The notes under the pieces were generated by a model. It saw only the letters and a list, made by a program, of their open reading frames with translations. It made no database searches and had not been told where the DNA came from. A stretch of 64,000 nucleotides of DNA from Apostichopus japonicus (taxonomy: Eukaryota > Echinodermata > Holothuroidea > Aspidochirotida > Stichopodidae), in assembly GCF_037975245.1 (NCBI RefSeq), contig NC_092575.1, positions 15,230,310 through 15,294,309 on the forward strand, in the 5' to 3' direction. Below, one piece after another: positions 1 through 12,886 of the stretch (positions are counted from its first letter, which is position 1; every line of letters starts with the position of its first letter). The position numbers and the translations under genes are program-made.

Positions 1-966
1 GTAACTCCTTTCTTTGATAAGATTTAGAACAGGGTTTCCCTAACTTTATCCCCCACGCACCCCCTGTGAATGTCAGAAGTGTCCACGAATCCCCGACTTT
101 TCGAGACACGATCTGAGGCATTATTATACTATAATACGCATAACAGTGCTTCGTAAAAGAACAAGTTCATAGTGTAATATATGAAAAATGCACGGTACGG
201 TACTACTATGGCAACATATGCGAATGGAACGCGAAAATTATTTGTGGATAGACACGATTTTTGTACATTACTAAATTATATGATATATCAGATTTTAGTT
301 CAACAGAAGTACTCTAGTTTTGACTTTCAGAAACGTCTCACTACCCCCCTGGGATGGACTCACGCAACCCCTGGGGATTCATGCACCCCATTAAGGGAGC
401 CCTTGGGTTAGAATATCAAGGGGTCAAAAAGCAAACAAATTTTATTTCAGCCAACTGATAACACCTAAAAATGGAAAATACATTACAAACGGTTCTAAAT
501 ACCACGGAAACTGCACTAAACAAGCACGAGTCTTTTTTTCCTTGGAGCGTTCAACTTAGCATTTCAATTCTTGAAGACAGAATCTTTCAGGATATGGATA
601 TGACTGACATTCGAATGGACGATCAGTGATATGATCTAATAAATGTATGTGCTGGAGATCACATGGCAGTTTCTTGAATTAATTCATCGATATAACAACA
701 GTAAGATCTAGTAGTAGGGGGAATGGGGATAGGAATTTTGCTAATGGCAAATCTATCTCACTGATTTGGAAATAATTCCCTTTGAAAACAAAATTAAAAA
801 GTTGAACCTATTGAATGAACATACTTCGGGTTATGTCACTGACAAATAATCCTTTTTCTTGCGGGGTGGGGGGAGGGTGGGGGGTGGGCGAAAAGTCACC
901 TACGATAGATATATAATATCAGAGCATTCACAGGTAAGGGCGGTATAGCGGTGCATGAACTACGAT
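1..966. other. No gene seen
   Basis: AT-rich sequence without a supportable coding region. A G-rich run lies near 864-892. Confidence 0.5.
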
Positions 967-1544
967 TTAAAGGATTGGTTCAGGTGTTTGACATGTCTTT
1001 TTTGTATAAAAGGGCACAAAAAGACAAAAAGAACAGTGAAGAATCTACCATGATAGCATGCTCTGTTAAGGAGATATGACACCTTGAAGATATCAAAATT
1101 CTTTGAAAGCGACTGGTGTAGAAAGACTTACTGTGAGGGTGTGATGTCACATCCTCACTTCCTTAACATTTGTGAATATATTTCTTTAAAAATTATGTAC
1201 ATTTTTGAACACATTTGAAAATAATATAATCAAAAATTATTCAGATGTTTAATCTCAAATACTTCCTTTGACAAATTTGAGATCTCCTGACATATCTTTT
1301 GGTTGAAAGTCATGAAATCTCACAAAATATTTGGAGAAAAAAACAATGACTTTTCAGGAATGTGAGGATGTGACATCACAGCTAGTCAGATTTCAGCAGT
1401 TTCTACACAATATGATAAAACTTTACACTTGAATATCTCTTTAACCGAAAAAGATATTTGAACATTTTTTTTCACCATTGTGTTTCTTTTATTGTCCTCT
1501 TTCATATAACATAAACATATATGACAACTGAACCAATCCTTTAA
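967..1544. mobile_element. Foldback MITE with terminal TAAAGGATTGGTTCAG
   Basis: The two ends, TAAAGGATTGGTTCAG and its reverse complement, are perfect for 16 bases. Imperfect complementarity continues nearly to the centre: GTTAA-GAGATAT blocks, GTGTAGAAA blocks, and an inner pair containing TGTGATGTCACATCCTCAC at about 1140-1175 and 1357-1382. The whole 578 bases could fold into one long hairpin. Both outer borders read TTTAA, so the target duplication is TA or TTAA. It has no coding capacity and is a non-autonomous DNA-transposon derivative of uncertain superfamily. Confidence 0.75.
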
Positions 1545-2743
1545 TAGTACTTACAGTCCACAGTACCGATGTGGATCAACATATAGAGACCTTTTTGTAA
1601 AGTTCCATGAAATCATTGTGAAACCCAGGCGTGGAATGCCGCAACATCTCTGTATGCATTTATTTTGCAACACCGTTTGTCTTGGACCTTTACAGAGAGG
1701 TTCTATTGGACCAGCAGAGCCGGTATTTACAGTGTAGTGATGAAATACCTTCACTTGCCACATAAGCCTTACAGAGGTGGCAGAGGATACTTGTAACAAT
1801 ATGTATTACTATAGCGGGGATGGAGACACATCGGAATTAGGATGTAATTGGTCAATAAATTGATTTTGCCCCAAAAGCAAGCAACATCCCGAGCCATGCT
1901 AAAGTACCTTAATATCCCTTTGCATCGATTTAGAAACCGATTACTTTGCAAACTCTGATGATACTGTGGGAGCTCAACGGCGGTAATCGACTTTGAAAAA
2001 TGCTTTGTTCATCTGTTAAAATAGAATAGGACATAAAAGACCTAAAACATTGTATTCAAAGTACCGGAAAAGCCAAGTTATAGCTTGGATAGGCTATAGG
2101 TAAAGAAAACATTGAACTTTACAAGGCTGTGTTATTTTCCGATCAATAAGTTTAAACAAATCAGAACCGATTACCCACTTTACATCTACAAGAGAAATTG
2201 AGGCCCTGTTTTTTAAGAAACGAATTTTTAAAGGGTTGATAACAAAGCTTATAGTATTTTAAATTGCTCCCCTGGTAATAAATGTGACATTGATTGATTG
2301 CTGAAATAGGCATAGATTAACATCATAATGACGTCATAACTTATAACTTGAAAACTGGAAGGGTGGAATAGAGATGGCGCTATTTTCATACGTTTTCTAA
2401 ACATTTTATGAAGTATTGCGATGACTTTTATAAGCTTCCGTAAACAAAATGTTAGGCGAATAGCGCCTCATTGGGCCACGCATTCAGTGGACAAGGGCCT
2501 ACACACATGCCGGTCTCAAAGGGTGGTTAGACCATCTAGCCTTAGGTAAGGATGCAAGCACGCCACTTAGATTGCTTCTGGTCAACCTCTGACCGACTGA
2601 CCCTCCTCGCACCCTCCGGGGTTCGGTTACGACAACAAGGGAGACATGACACGGGATCCTAGGCTACAAAATGCACCATACCAAAAGTCGGAGTATGATG
2701 GCCACCGACCTGTCTCGAACCATAGCACGATTAGCAGTGCAAC
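1545..2743. other. No gene seen
   Basis: Short open frames only, none with splice sites or domain-like content. Bases 2460-2640 are locally less AT-rich and could be part of an unrecognised repeat. Confidence 0.5.
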
Positions 2744-3310
2744 GAGGAGAGGAGAGGAGAGGAGAGGAGAGGAGAGGAGAGGAGAGGAGAGGAGAGGAGA
2801 GGAGAGGAGAGGAGAGGAGAGGAGAGGAGAGGAGAGGAGAGGAGAGGAGAGGAGAGGAGAGGAGAGGAGAGGAGAGGAGAGGAGAGGAGAGGAGAGGAGA
2901 GGAGAGGAGAGGAGAGGAGAGGAGAGGAGAGGAGAGGAGAGGAGAGGAGAGGAGAGGAGAGGAGAGGAGAGGAGAGGAGAGGAGAGGAGAGGAGAGGAGA
3001 GGAGAGGAGAGGAGAGGAGAGGAGAGGAGAGGAGAGGAGAGGAGAGGAGAGGAGAGGAGAGGAGAGGAGAGGAGAGGAGAGGAGAGGAGAGGAGAGGAGA
3101 GGAGAGGAGAGGAGAGGAGAGGAGAGGAGAGGAGAGGAGAGGAGAGGAGAGGAGAGGAGAGGAGAGGAGAGGAGAGGAGAGGAGAGGAGAGGAGAGGAGA
3201 GGAGAGGAGAGGAGAGGAGAGGAGAGGAGAGGAGAGGAGAGGAGAGGAGAGGAGAGGAGAGGAGAGGAGAGGAGAGGAGAGGAGAGGAGAGGAGAGGAGA
3301 GGAGAGGAGA
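2744..3310. repeat. GGAGA pentamer satellite
   Basis: About 113 head-to-tail pentamers (567 bases) with no interruption seen. The purine strand is the plus strand. The open frames across it in several phases come from the repeat and are not genes. Confidence 0.98.
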
Positions 3311-4710
3311 TAGACAGTCAATTTCCAGCTATTTTGTTAACAATCAACGTTAGCTATTTACCGACACAAGTTTTTAAATTATTCAATAAACAAGGGAAAA
3401 CACTTGCAATGTTTCAGGTCTTTTCATTGGATGATTCAAACCTTAATTCCTGTTTTAAACCACTAGCAAGCCAGCTACTAAATACGTTACTAACGACCAA
3501 ACTTTTGAGTGAACAATATAAAAACAAGAAACCTTATGTTTACTTTCATAGGTTACCTAGTGCAAACCAACCCAAAAAGTACCCACTGTTAATTAATGAA
3601 TCACTGACATGAATTGATTTAGACACATGGTTATAGTGCCAATGAAGTTGTAAAAGCGTTTAGTATTGCATGGCTGTTTAATGCTTTCTTCATCCACAAA
3701 AGTTATCTGTACTTATTGTATAGGGCACGGGTACTTCTCATCTAGTCTATGGCCGTATAATAAAAATGGCGTAGAACTAAAGGTTGCGCTGTTGATTTAT
3801 AATCTACCAGCAAAACAAGTTCGTTTCAATAAAATTGTGTAGTATTTTTAGGTTTCATGGTCATTCATATAACGCTGGTCATAAAATTGACAATTCTAGA
3901 GGCATTTTCAGATACTTAAAGTAGCTTTGCGAGTATTTGGTCATCAGTTCATGTTAATTTTAACCTTAAAATTATATCCTCCTCATCATTCCTGTCTGTT
4001 GTATTATATTTGGGTTTCCTCACCAAATCAGCATATGATAAAGCATGTTTCATTTCAACTCGATAATTCCGAAGCTTGGTTAAGTGCAAAATTGGTTCTA
4101 TTCTGCAACTATTTTCCTAACATTTTCCTCACAAGCAAAAGCTACACTCACCTGTTAGTTACTATTGAGAGTAAAGAATTAAACTTTAACATTTTAAATT
4201 GTAGTACATGGCTTGATTTATTCACAATTTAAATCATACCCACGTATTATTCCTTCTTCTCCGGTTGAATGTGCTTTTGTGTAAAAATGCGGAAGCATTC
4301 TCTCTGCTGACGTGCGACTCTAAGGGGTTAAATTACATTTGAAGTTTGCTATAAGTTTTTAACCAATTTGATGAGATACATTGGCAACGTACCGTTAAGT
4401 TTAATTATATCGTAATCGCATAAGACATGATGAAATTAGGCATAATCGTCAAAAGTATTGCTAATTAGTCAAATAAAAAAAATACACTAAATTAGAGTTG
4501 TGGTACGTAAACTTTTCCGTACTGCAGGCTTTTACATTTTAACCGGATACCTACGAAGAACGAAATTGTTGTAACCACATAGAGGCTTAAATAAATAAAT
4601 TCATATTCAGGCCTAACGAGAATCTGCATGGGGAGGGATAATGTGTATCATCGAGGATAACCTCGGCTCCTCGTTCTATGTTTATCAAATGAATGTTCCT
4701 CCATTATACT
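3311..4710. other. No gene seen
   Basis: AT-rich unique-looking sequence between the pentamer satellite and the TAC microsatellite; nothing recognisable. Confidence 0.5.
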
Positions 4711-4720
4711 ATTACTACTG

Positions 4721-4796
<76 letters not shown>

Positions 4797-4814
4797 CACT
4801 ACTACCACTACTAC
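4711..4814. repeat. (TAC)n microsatellite, left part
   Basis: About 33 TAC triplets with a few TGC and CAC variants. The tract resumes at 5888 on the other side of a transposon, so it was the insertion target. Confidence 0.95.
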
Positions 4815-5887
4815 CAGGCGCGGCGGAACGGGAAAATTATTGGGGGGGCTAATGTGTGGAGACTATCTAAGCGGAGCGCCACCATCGGTTGGCGCGGAGC
4901 GTACAAGAAAATTTTGGGGTTTTTCAAACCCCCAGATGGCCGGAAACGGCACTTCCCGAGTGTTTTATGCTGCGAATACCTAGCCCTAAAATATGGGTCT
5001 CAAGCCTGCAATTTCTGAGATTGCACGTAAAAGTCTGTAAAAACATTGTAATTTGTATATTCGATGGTGTTTTAAGAGAGTAGCTATTACTCGTAGTGTA
5101 CTCGCAAAGACGGTTTTGAGTGTAGTAAGGGCAGTGGCGGAGCTAGGGGTATTGGTCAGAGGGACAAGAATGGTCTGTAGGGGCGCTTTCGACACTATCT
5201 AAGCGGAGCGCCACCACAGGTTGGCGCGGAGCGTACAGAAAATTTTTGAGTAAAGATACTCCCTAGATTGCAGGAAATGATCCTTTCCGGGCCTTGCTAA
5301 TTTGCAGATAAACGGAGAATAAATAGCTGTCGTCGCCATTTGGTCGTAAAATTACACCAACAGAATATGGCAAATGTCAAAAGGTAGATGAGAGCGCAAT
5401 AAAATAGTCAATAATCGCGAATAAGTAAAAAGTAGTGAAAAGCTGAAAAGGGCGCCTGCAGTCCATTTGAGTCCTTCAGGGGGGCATCGGCCCCCTGACT
5501 GTATGGACACTCCGCCACTGAGTAAGGGGATGTTGGAGAACTGGCTGAAATGATGCAAGTCATTGGCCTAAGACGAAGTTGTGTTGCGCTTACCGGTACT
5601 CACACTCATCGCTTCCACTTTTCACTGGGCGTGAAGACGCGGTTGGGGTGACAATGTGGTCTATAGCCAGGGGACGGGCCGAGGGTCCCCCAGCATTTAC
5701 TAAAATTATTACACCTATATAGTATACGTGTGCATCGGACAGATCGACAAGTATGCATTGAAAAATGGGCAGATGCACGTTTCGGAGCCTTGGTAAATAT
5801 TGGGGGGGCTTATCATGCATTTGCCCCCTCAACTTTTTCATTGGGGGGGCTGAGCCCCCCCAAGCCCCCCCGGTTCCGCCGCCACTG
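4815..5887. mobile_element. hAT-like non-autonomous element inserted in (TAC)n, itself carrying a MITE
   Basis: The left end CAGGCGCGGCGGAACGGG and the reverse complement of the right end, CAGTGGCGGCGGAACCGG, form an imperfect terminal inverted repeat. ACTACTAC flanks both sides (4807-4814 and 5888-5895), consistent with an 8-bp target duplication, although the repeat target makes the exact size ambiguous. Subterminal blocks ATCTAAGCGGAGCGCCACCA and TTGGCGCGGAGCGTACA lie at about 4864-4911. The right end has GGGGGGCTGAGCCCCCC. A separate 389-bp MITE interrupts it. No transposase frame is visible. Confidence 0.75.
5132..5520 (-). mobile_element. hAT-like MITE, copy 1 (nested)
   Basis: Ends CAGTGGCGGAGC and GCTCCGCCACTG-type are inverted; here the right end is ACTCCGCCACTG. 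The 8-bp duplication AGTAAGGG sits at 5124-5131 and 5521-5528. Inside are the ATCTAAGCGGAGCGCC / TGGCGCGGAGCGTAC block and a G-run/C-run pair near the right end. It is opposite in orientation to the copies at 8878 and 11577. Non-autonomous. Confidence 0.9.
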
Positions 5888-5935
5888 ACTACTACTACTA
5901 CTTCTACTTCTAATACTACTACTAATAATAATAAT
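5888..5935. repeat. (TAC)n microsatellite, right part
   Basis: Continuation of the tract at 4711-4814 after the insertion, degrading into TTC and AAT triplets. Confidence 0.85.
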
Positions 5936-7277
<1,342 letters not shown>

Positions 7278-7774
7278 GGCAGGTGACGTTAAAATGATTC
7301 CTGCTGTGGAGGGTGTTTCTTTGAGGACTTGTTGAGTGCTGTTTTGCTCGTCACGCTTTGGTTCTGCTGGGCGAGCCAAGTAAGGAAGACACATGACATA
7401 TTTGACCTGAAACTGAATAACTTCAGGGAAAACTGCAACAAGTTTGTCGAAATGTATCAAATATTTTTACACTATAGCCTAATTTCAAATGTTTTCGTAA
7501 CGTTGCATTTTATGCTATAGAGATGTATATCCCCCAGTTACAAGCCGTGGGCGTAGAGTAATGTCTATTCGGGGAGCAAACTCCTGTCGTTGGATCCATT
7601 TGTGTTTTTCTCACTGGATCCGTCTCATTAGCCACTAATGGGCCGCCAACTGCATTTTAATTACCTTCATTCATTAAATGCCGGTCTCCATGGCTGCTAA
7701 ATAGATGAAATTAATATTCCACAGCTCCCAATTCCCCTATTATTTTCTACACGTAGAAATTTGCCATTTTAATC

Positions 7775-7837
7775 GCATTCAATCGAGTGGTAAAGACTTC
7801 GTTTCGTGACACAAAGGACCGGTGTTCGATCCCTACC
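7775..7837 (+). promoter_or_regulatory. tRNA-like Pol III promoter segment, copy A
   Basis: An A-box-like run, AATCGAGTGGTAA, lies near 7786, and a B-box, GTTCGATCC, fits GWTCRANNC at 7824-7832. The hammerhead core starts 11 bases later. Not a functional tRNA. Confidence 0.55.
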
Positions 7838-7884
7838 TTCGCCTGATGAGTCCCGAAAAGGACGAAACCGGTCGAGAAGTGGAA
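7831..7884 (+). ncRNA. Hammerhead ribozyme motif, copy A
   Basis: Self-cleaving RNA motif, type I layout. Core CTGATGA (7843-7849), helix II GTCC/GGAC closed by loop CGAAAA (7850-7863), then GAAAC (7864-7868), a two-base linker and the cleavage triplet GTC (7871-7873). Stem I pairs CTTCGC before the core with GAGAAG after the triplet (five pairs and one G-A mismatch), and a bulge allows TAC to meet TGG beyond it. Stem III is minimal, as in hammerheads of Penelope-like elements and retrozymes, which often cleave best as dimers. Predicted cut after 7873. Loop II differs from the other copies by one base. Confidence 0.85.
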
Positions 7885-7951
7885 TTTTTCTGGTGTGTTG
7901 ATCTTTATGAATTTAATATATATCTGTCATACATTTGCTACACATTCATTT

Positions 7952-8269
<318 letters not shown>

Positions 8270-8272
8270 ATA

Positions 8273-8376
8273 TAGACAAGATATACAATTTACACCATAT
8301 TGCTACCCTGGGTTTCACGTACGCATAGACGTGAAACCCAGGGTAGCAATATGGTGTAAATTGTATATCTTGTCTA
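8273..8376. repeat. Perfect 48-bp inverted repeat
   Basis: Left arm 8273-8320 and right arm 8329-8376 are exact reverse complements around the 8-base loop ACGCATAG. TA repeats lie on the left and again at 8443-8500. Absent from copies B and C. Confidence 0.97.
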
Positions 8377-8442
8377 TTTGTGATATTATTGCTCTACTAC
8401 GGTATTGAGCTCTTTCTGCTACTACTGATTACACTTATACGT

Positions 8443-8448
8443 GTGATA

Positions 8449-8500
<52 letters not shown>
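8443..8500. repeat. (TA)n tract
   Basis: TA dinucleotides ending the insertion-rich interval of copy A; the shared 3' body resumes right after it. Confidence 0.95.
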
Positions 8501-8503
<3 letters not shown>

Positions 8504-8877
8504 ATACGGATATGAAAAGATAAATATATAAATAAACAAAGGATTACAGATCTTTTTTGAGTATTAAAAGGTAATTTATCCAAAAATGTCATAAATCCAA
8601 TTAACGTGTACTTCTCACCAAGCGATGACTTTACACCGTCATGGCGACTTATATTCTTTCGATTTGCCACATCGGGTTGTGTTAATTCGTGCCTTTTACC
8701 TAAAATATCGCAGGTCGTCAGCCACACCTCAAAGTGTTATTACACTTCATATAAGCACTCCCAAATGTACATTTTGGACAAGTTATAACTGTGAAGTGAT
8801 GATTACAATGCATATGTTTGTATCGACTTGTAGGCCTATCATATATATCAGACTGGTGCAAGTATATGGTCATTGCT

Positions 8878-9253
8878 CATTGGCGGAGCGTCCATACAGT
8901 CAGGGGGGGGGCGGATGCCCCCCCCCTGACGGACTCAAATGGACTGCTGGCGCCCTTTTTAGCTTTTTACCACTTTTTACTTATTCGAGATAATTGACTT
9001 TTTTATTGCGCTCTCATCTACCTATTGACATTTGTCACATTTTTTGGGCGATGACACCTATTTATTCTTCGTTTATATGCAAATTAGCAAGGCCCGGAAA
9101 GGGTCATTTCCGGCGATCTAGGGAGTATCTTTACTCAAAAATGTCGGTACGCTCCGCGCCAACCCGTGGTGGCGCTCCGCTTAGATAGTGTTGGAAGCGC
9201 CCCTACAGACCATTCTCGCCCCCCCTTGACCAATACCCCTAGCTCCGCCACTG
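8878..9253 (+). mobile_element. hAT-like MITE, copy 2
   Basis: Ends CATTGGCGGAGC and GCTCCGCCACTG, 11 of 12 bases complementary. Target duplication TCATTGCT at 8870-8877 and 9254-9261. Contains the G-run/C-run pair near its left end and the TGGCGC / GCGCCA subterminal block near its right end. No coding capacity. Confidence 0.93.
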
Positions 9254-10246
9254 TCATTGCTCTGTCAAAACTTTTATATTATTTACTTTATATTAGTTTG
9301 TATTAGAGTTTATATTACTCTCAAGTTGCAAAAAGTTGAGATAACTGTCTAATGAAATAGTTACAAATATTTGTACTGATGTCCATTCCTCTACGCATGT
9401 AAGTATACACTAAACACACTACATTCCTGCAGTGGCGTTTTCAGGAATTGTCGGTAATTGGTAGGGGCCTGGAGGTACCAATAGATACCGAAAATTCTAC
9501 CGAACGGCGCCGTGCATAGTAAAACATCGGTAAAATGTAAGGAATGCCCAAGGGAGGAATTTTGCTATTTTCTCACCATATGCTTGCTCTAAGCAAATTT
9601 TATGTTTGCAGCTAATTTACAAAAAAAAAAAAAATAAAATAAAATGGGGCCGCCCGAATCACCTCTGGGTCGGCTTCTAACTACAGCTAGCGTATTAGGT
9701 GATTTTTGTATCAAGGATATTTAACCTACCCGCTCCAGAGACTCAGATAACTTTCTAACTAGAATCTACGTTTTCAGCTTTTTTTACGGGAATGGATGAG
9801 GGGAGAGGTGGGAGGGGTGGGGTGGGGGGGGGGGCTCGTGTCGTGTGAAGGAAGTGAGAATGAAGAGACAAAATTTGGCTATACCAATAATGGTAATGTA
9901 TACATCTGTTCATAGTTCTACACTTCACCCACGCGTACATAGTACGTGGGCCTGTGATAAAAACTGAGTTTTGCGGTTTCTGACAATGATGTACTTTCCT
10001 ATGACCTCCAATGATCTTCAATTCACTCTTTAATACAATACATGGCTAACGTGATGAAGACACCGTTTGGACTGAGAAGTTTGAAATAACTTGCTTTAAC
10101 TGAAACGCTCATTTCAATCATACTGCAGTGTAATTGATATTTATTAACTTATTAATAAGTTCTTACTTACTAAATAAATTATAAACATATAAATTGGCAG
10201 TAAAGTCATTGCTTTGCTTCTCTGAAATTCATGAATCGAGGTATCG

Positions 10247-10333
10247 ATATATATATATATATATATATACATATATATATAAATATATATATATGTATAG
10301 ATATATAGATATATGGATATAGATATATATATT
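10247..10333. repeat. (TA)n-rich spacer between copies A and B
   Basis: TA and GATA dinucleotide/tetranucleotide run. The following 130 bases up to 10467 match nothing else noticed in the window. Confidence 0.9.
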
Positions 10334-10970
10334 ATTTGCAGCATATAATTTCTTTACTCTTTCTAAAATTATTTCGTTTCACCTGACAGTGGGGACGATG
10401 ATGCTTGGGGTCGGGGCGCTCTTGGATCCGCGAACAGACCGGTTTTTGTACTGTCGTTTGGATGGTGCCAGTTCGGCAGGTGACGTTAACATGATTCCTG
10501 CTGTAGAGGGTGTTTCTGTGAGGACTTGTTGAGTGCTGTTTTGCTCGTCACGCTTTGGTTCTGCTGAGCGAGCCAAGTAAAGAAGACACATGACATATTT
10601 GACCTGAAACTGGATAACTTCAGGGAAAACTGCAACAAGTTTGAAGAAATTTATCAAAATATTTTACACTATAGCCTAATTTCAAATGTTTTCGTAACGT
10701 TGCATTTTATGCTACAGAGATGTATATCCCCCAGTTACAAGCCGTGGGCGTAGAGTAATGTCTATTCGGGGAGCAAACTCCTGTCGTTGGATCCATTTGT
10801 GTTTTTCTCACTGGATCCGTCTCATTGGCCACTAATGGGCCGCAAACTGCATTTTAATTACCTTCATTCATTAAATGCCGGTCTCCATGGCTGCTAAATA
10901 GATGAAATTAATATTCCACAGCTTCCATTCCCCTATTATTTTCTACACGTAGAAATTTGCCATTTTAATT

Positions 10971-11033
10971 TCATTCACTCGAGTGGTAAAGACTTCGGTC
11001 TGTGACACAAAGGTCCGGTGTTCGATCCCTACC
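10971..11033 (+). promoter_or_regulatory. tRNA-like Pol III promoter segment, copy B
   Basis: A-box-like CACTCGAGTGGTAA followed, about 35 bases on, by the B-box GTTCGATCC and then directly by the hammerhead. The same layout occurs in copies A and C. Confidence 0.55.
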
Positions 11034-11080
11034 TTCGCCTGATGAGTCCCAAAAAGGACGAAACCGGTCGAGAAGTGGAA
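11027..11080 (+). ncRNA. Hammerhead ribozyme motif, copy B
   Basis: Core CTGATGA at 11039-11045, helix II GTCC/GGAC with loop CAAAAA, GAAAC, and GTC at 11067-11069. All nucleotides of the catalytic core match the hammerhead consensus. Stem I and minimal stem III are as in copy A. Predicted cut after 11069. Confidence 0.87.
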
Positions 11081-11149
11081 TTTTTCTGGTGTGTTGATCT
11101 TTATGAATTTAATATATATCTGTCATACATTTGCTACACATTCATTTCT

Positions 11150-11210
<61 letters not shown>
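11150..11210. repeat. (TA)n tract in copy B
   Basis: About 60 bases of TA with one TG change, at the same place as the longer tracts in copies A and C. Confidence 0.95.
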
Positions 11211-11214
<4 letters not shown>

Positions 11215-11576
11215 AGATAAATATATAAATAAACAAAGGATTACAGATCATTTTGGAGTATTAAAAGGTAATTTATCCGCAAATGTCATAAATCCAATTA
11301 ACGTGTACTTCTCACCAAGCGATGACTTTACACCATCATGGCGACTTATATTCTTTCGATTTGCCACATCGAATTGTGTCAATTCGTGCCTTTTACCTAA
11401 AATATCGCAGGTCGTCAGCCAGACGTCAAAGTGTTATTACACTTCATATAAGTACTCCCAAATGTACATTTTGGACAAGTTATAACTGTGAAGTGATGAT
11501 TACAATGTATATGTTTGTATATCGACTTGTAGGCCTATCATATATATCAGACTGGTGCAAGTATATGGTCATTGCT

Positions 11577-11951
11577 CATTGGCGGAGCGTCCATACAGTC
11601 AGGGGGGGGGCGGATGCCCCCCCCCTGACGGACTCAAATGGACTGCTGGCGCCCTTTTCAGCTTTTTACCACTTTTTACTTATTCGCGATAATTGACTTT
11701 TTTATTGCGCTCTCATCTACCCATTGACATTTGTCACATTTTTTGGGCGATGACACCTATTTATTCTTCGTTTATATGCAAATTAGCAAGGCCCGGAAAG
11801 GGTCATTTCCGGCGATCTAGGGAGTATCTTTACTCAAAAATGTCGGTACGCTCCGCGCCAACCCGTGGTGGCGCTCCGCTTAGATAGTGTTGGAAGCGAC
11901 CCTACAGATCATTCTCGCCCCCCTTGACCAATACCCCTAGCTCCGCCACTG
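11577..11951 (+). mobile_element. hAT-like MITE, copy 3
   Basis: Same ends and same 8-bp duplication (TCATTGCT, 11569-11576 and 11952-11959) as the MITE in copy A. The shared site shows it was duplicated together with its host repeat rather than inserted twice. Confidence 0.93.
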
Positions 11952-11970
11952 TCATTGCTCTGTCAAAACT

Positions 11971-12082
11971 GATTTAAATCGATGATAAGTAAAATAAATC
12001 GATGATATGTAGAATGAAACTGGTATATGTCGATTTAAATCGATGATATGTAGAATGAAACTGGTATATGTCGATTTAAATC
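11971..12082. repeat. 41-bp tandem repeat with GATTTAAATC core
   Basis: About two and a half units carrying GATTTAAATCGATGATATG and GAATGAAACTGGTATATGTC, in the spacer between copies B and C. Confidence 0.85.
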
Positions 12083-12618
12083 GGTATAAGTCGCTCTCCC
12101 TTGATTTGAGACTGATGGCCCGCCATACCAGTTCGGCAGGTGACGTTAACATGATTCCTGCTGTAGAGGGTGTTTCTGTGAGGACTTGTTGAGTGCTGTT
12201 TGGATCGTCACGCTTTGGTTCTGCTGGGCGAGCCAAGTAAAGAAGACACATGACATATTTGACCTGAAACTGAATAACTTCAGGGAAAACTGCAACAAGT
12301 TTGAAGAAATTTATCAAAATATTTTACACTATAGCCTAATTTCAAATGTTTTCGTTACGTTGCATTTTATGCTACAGAGATGTATATCCCCCAGTTACAA
12401 GTCGTGGGCTTAGAGTAATGTCTATTCGGGGAGCAAACTCCTGTCGTTGGATCCATTTGTGGATCCGTCTCATTAGCCACTAATGGGCCGCAAACTGCAT
12501 TTTAATTACCTTCATTCATTAAATGCCGGTCTCCATGGCTGCTAAATAGATGAAATTAATATTCCACAGCTTCCATTCCCCTATTATTTTCTACACGTAG
12601 AAATTTGCCATTTTAATT

Positions 12619-12681
12619 TCATTCACTCGAGTGGTAAAGACTTCGGTCTGTGACACAAAGGTCCGGTGTTCGATCCCTACC
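12619..12681 (+). promoter_or_regulatory. tRNA-like Pol III promoter segment, copy C
   Basis: Same A-box-like and B-box words as copy B at the same spacing, immediately upstream of the hammerhead. Confidence 0.55.
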
Positions 12682-12728
12682 TTCGCCTGATGAGTCCCAA
12701 AAAGGACGAAACCGGTCGAGAAGTGGAA
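12675..12728 (+). ncRNA. Hammerhead ribozyme motif, copy C
   Basis: Core CTGATGA at 12687-12693, helix II GTCC/GGAC with loop CAAAAA, GAAAC, and GTC at 12715-12717. Identical to copy B across the motif. Predicted cut after 12717, which is 1648 bases downstream of the copy B site. Confidence 0.87.
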
Positions 12729-12795
12729 TTTTTCTGGTGTGTTGATCTTTATGAATTTAATATATATCTGTCATACATTTGCTACACATTCATTT

Positions 12796-12797
<2 letters not shown>

Positions 12798-12882
<85 letters not shown>
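12798..12882. repeat. (TA)n tract in copy C
   Basis: Uninterrupted TA run downstream of the third hammerhead. Confidence 0.95.

Positions 12883-12886
<4 letters not shown>

Larger units (their letters stand above)
10468..11970 (+). mobile_element. Hammerhead-bearing repeat, copy B
   Basis: Same order as copy A: shared leader from CCAGTTCGGCAGG, tRNA-like segment, hammerhead (11027-11080), a short (TA)n, the shared 3' body and the same MITE at the same site. The similarity to A and C stops just after the MITE, so the 3' tail is missing. The copy lacks the extra insertions that A carries inside its TA tract. Confidence 0.8.

Noticed and set aside
2646-3612. Open frames of 196-313 codons across the GGAGA satellite
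   Set aside because: They consist almost wholly of the pentamer read in each frame; no codon bias or domain.
10971-11033. A true tRNA gene
   Set aside because: Only promoter-box similarity; no closed acceptor stem or plausible anticodon arm could be drawn. The same holds for the SINE heads.
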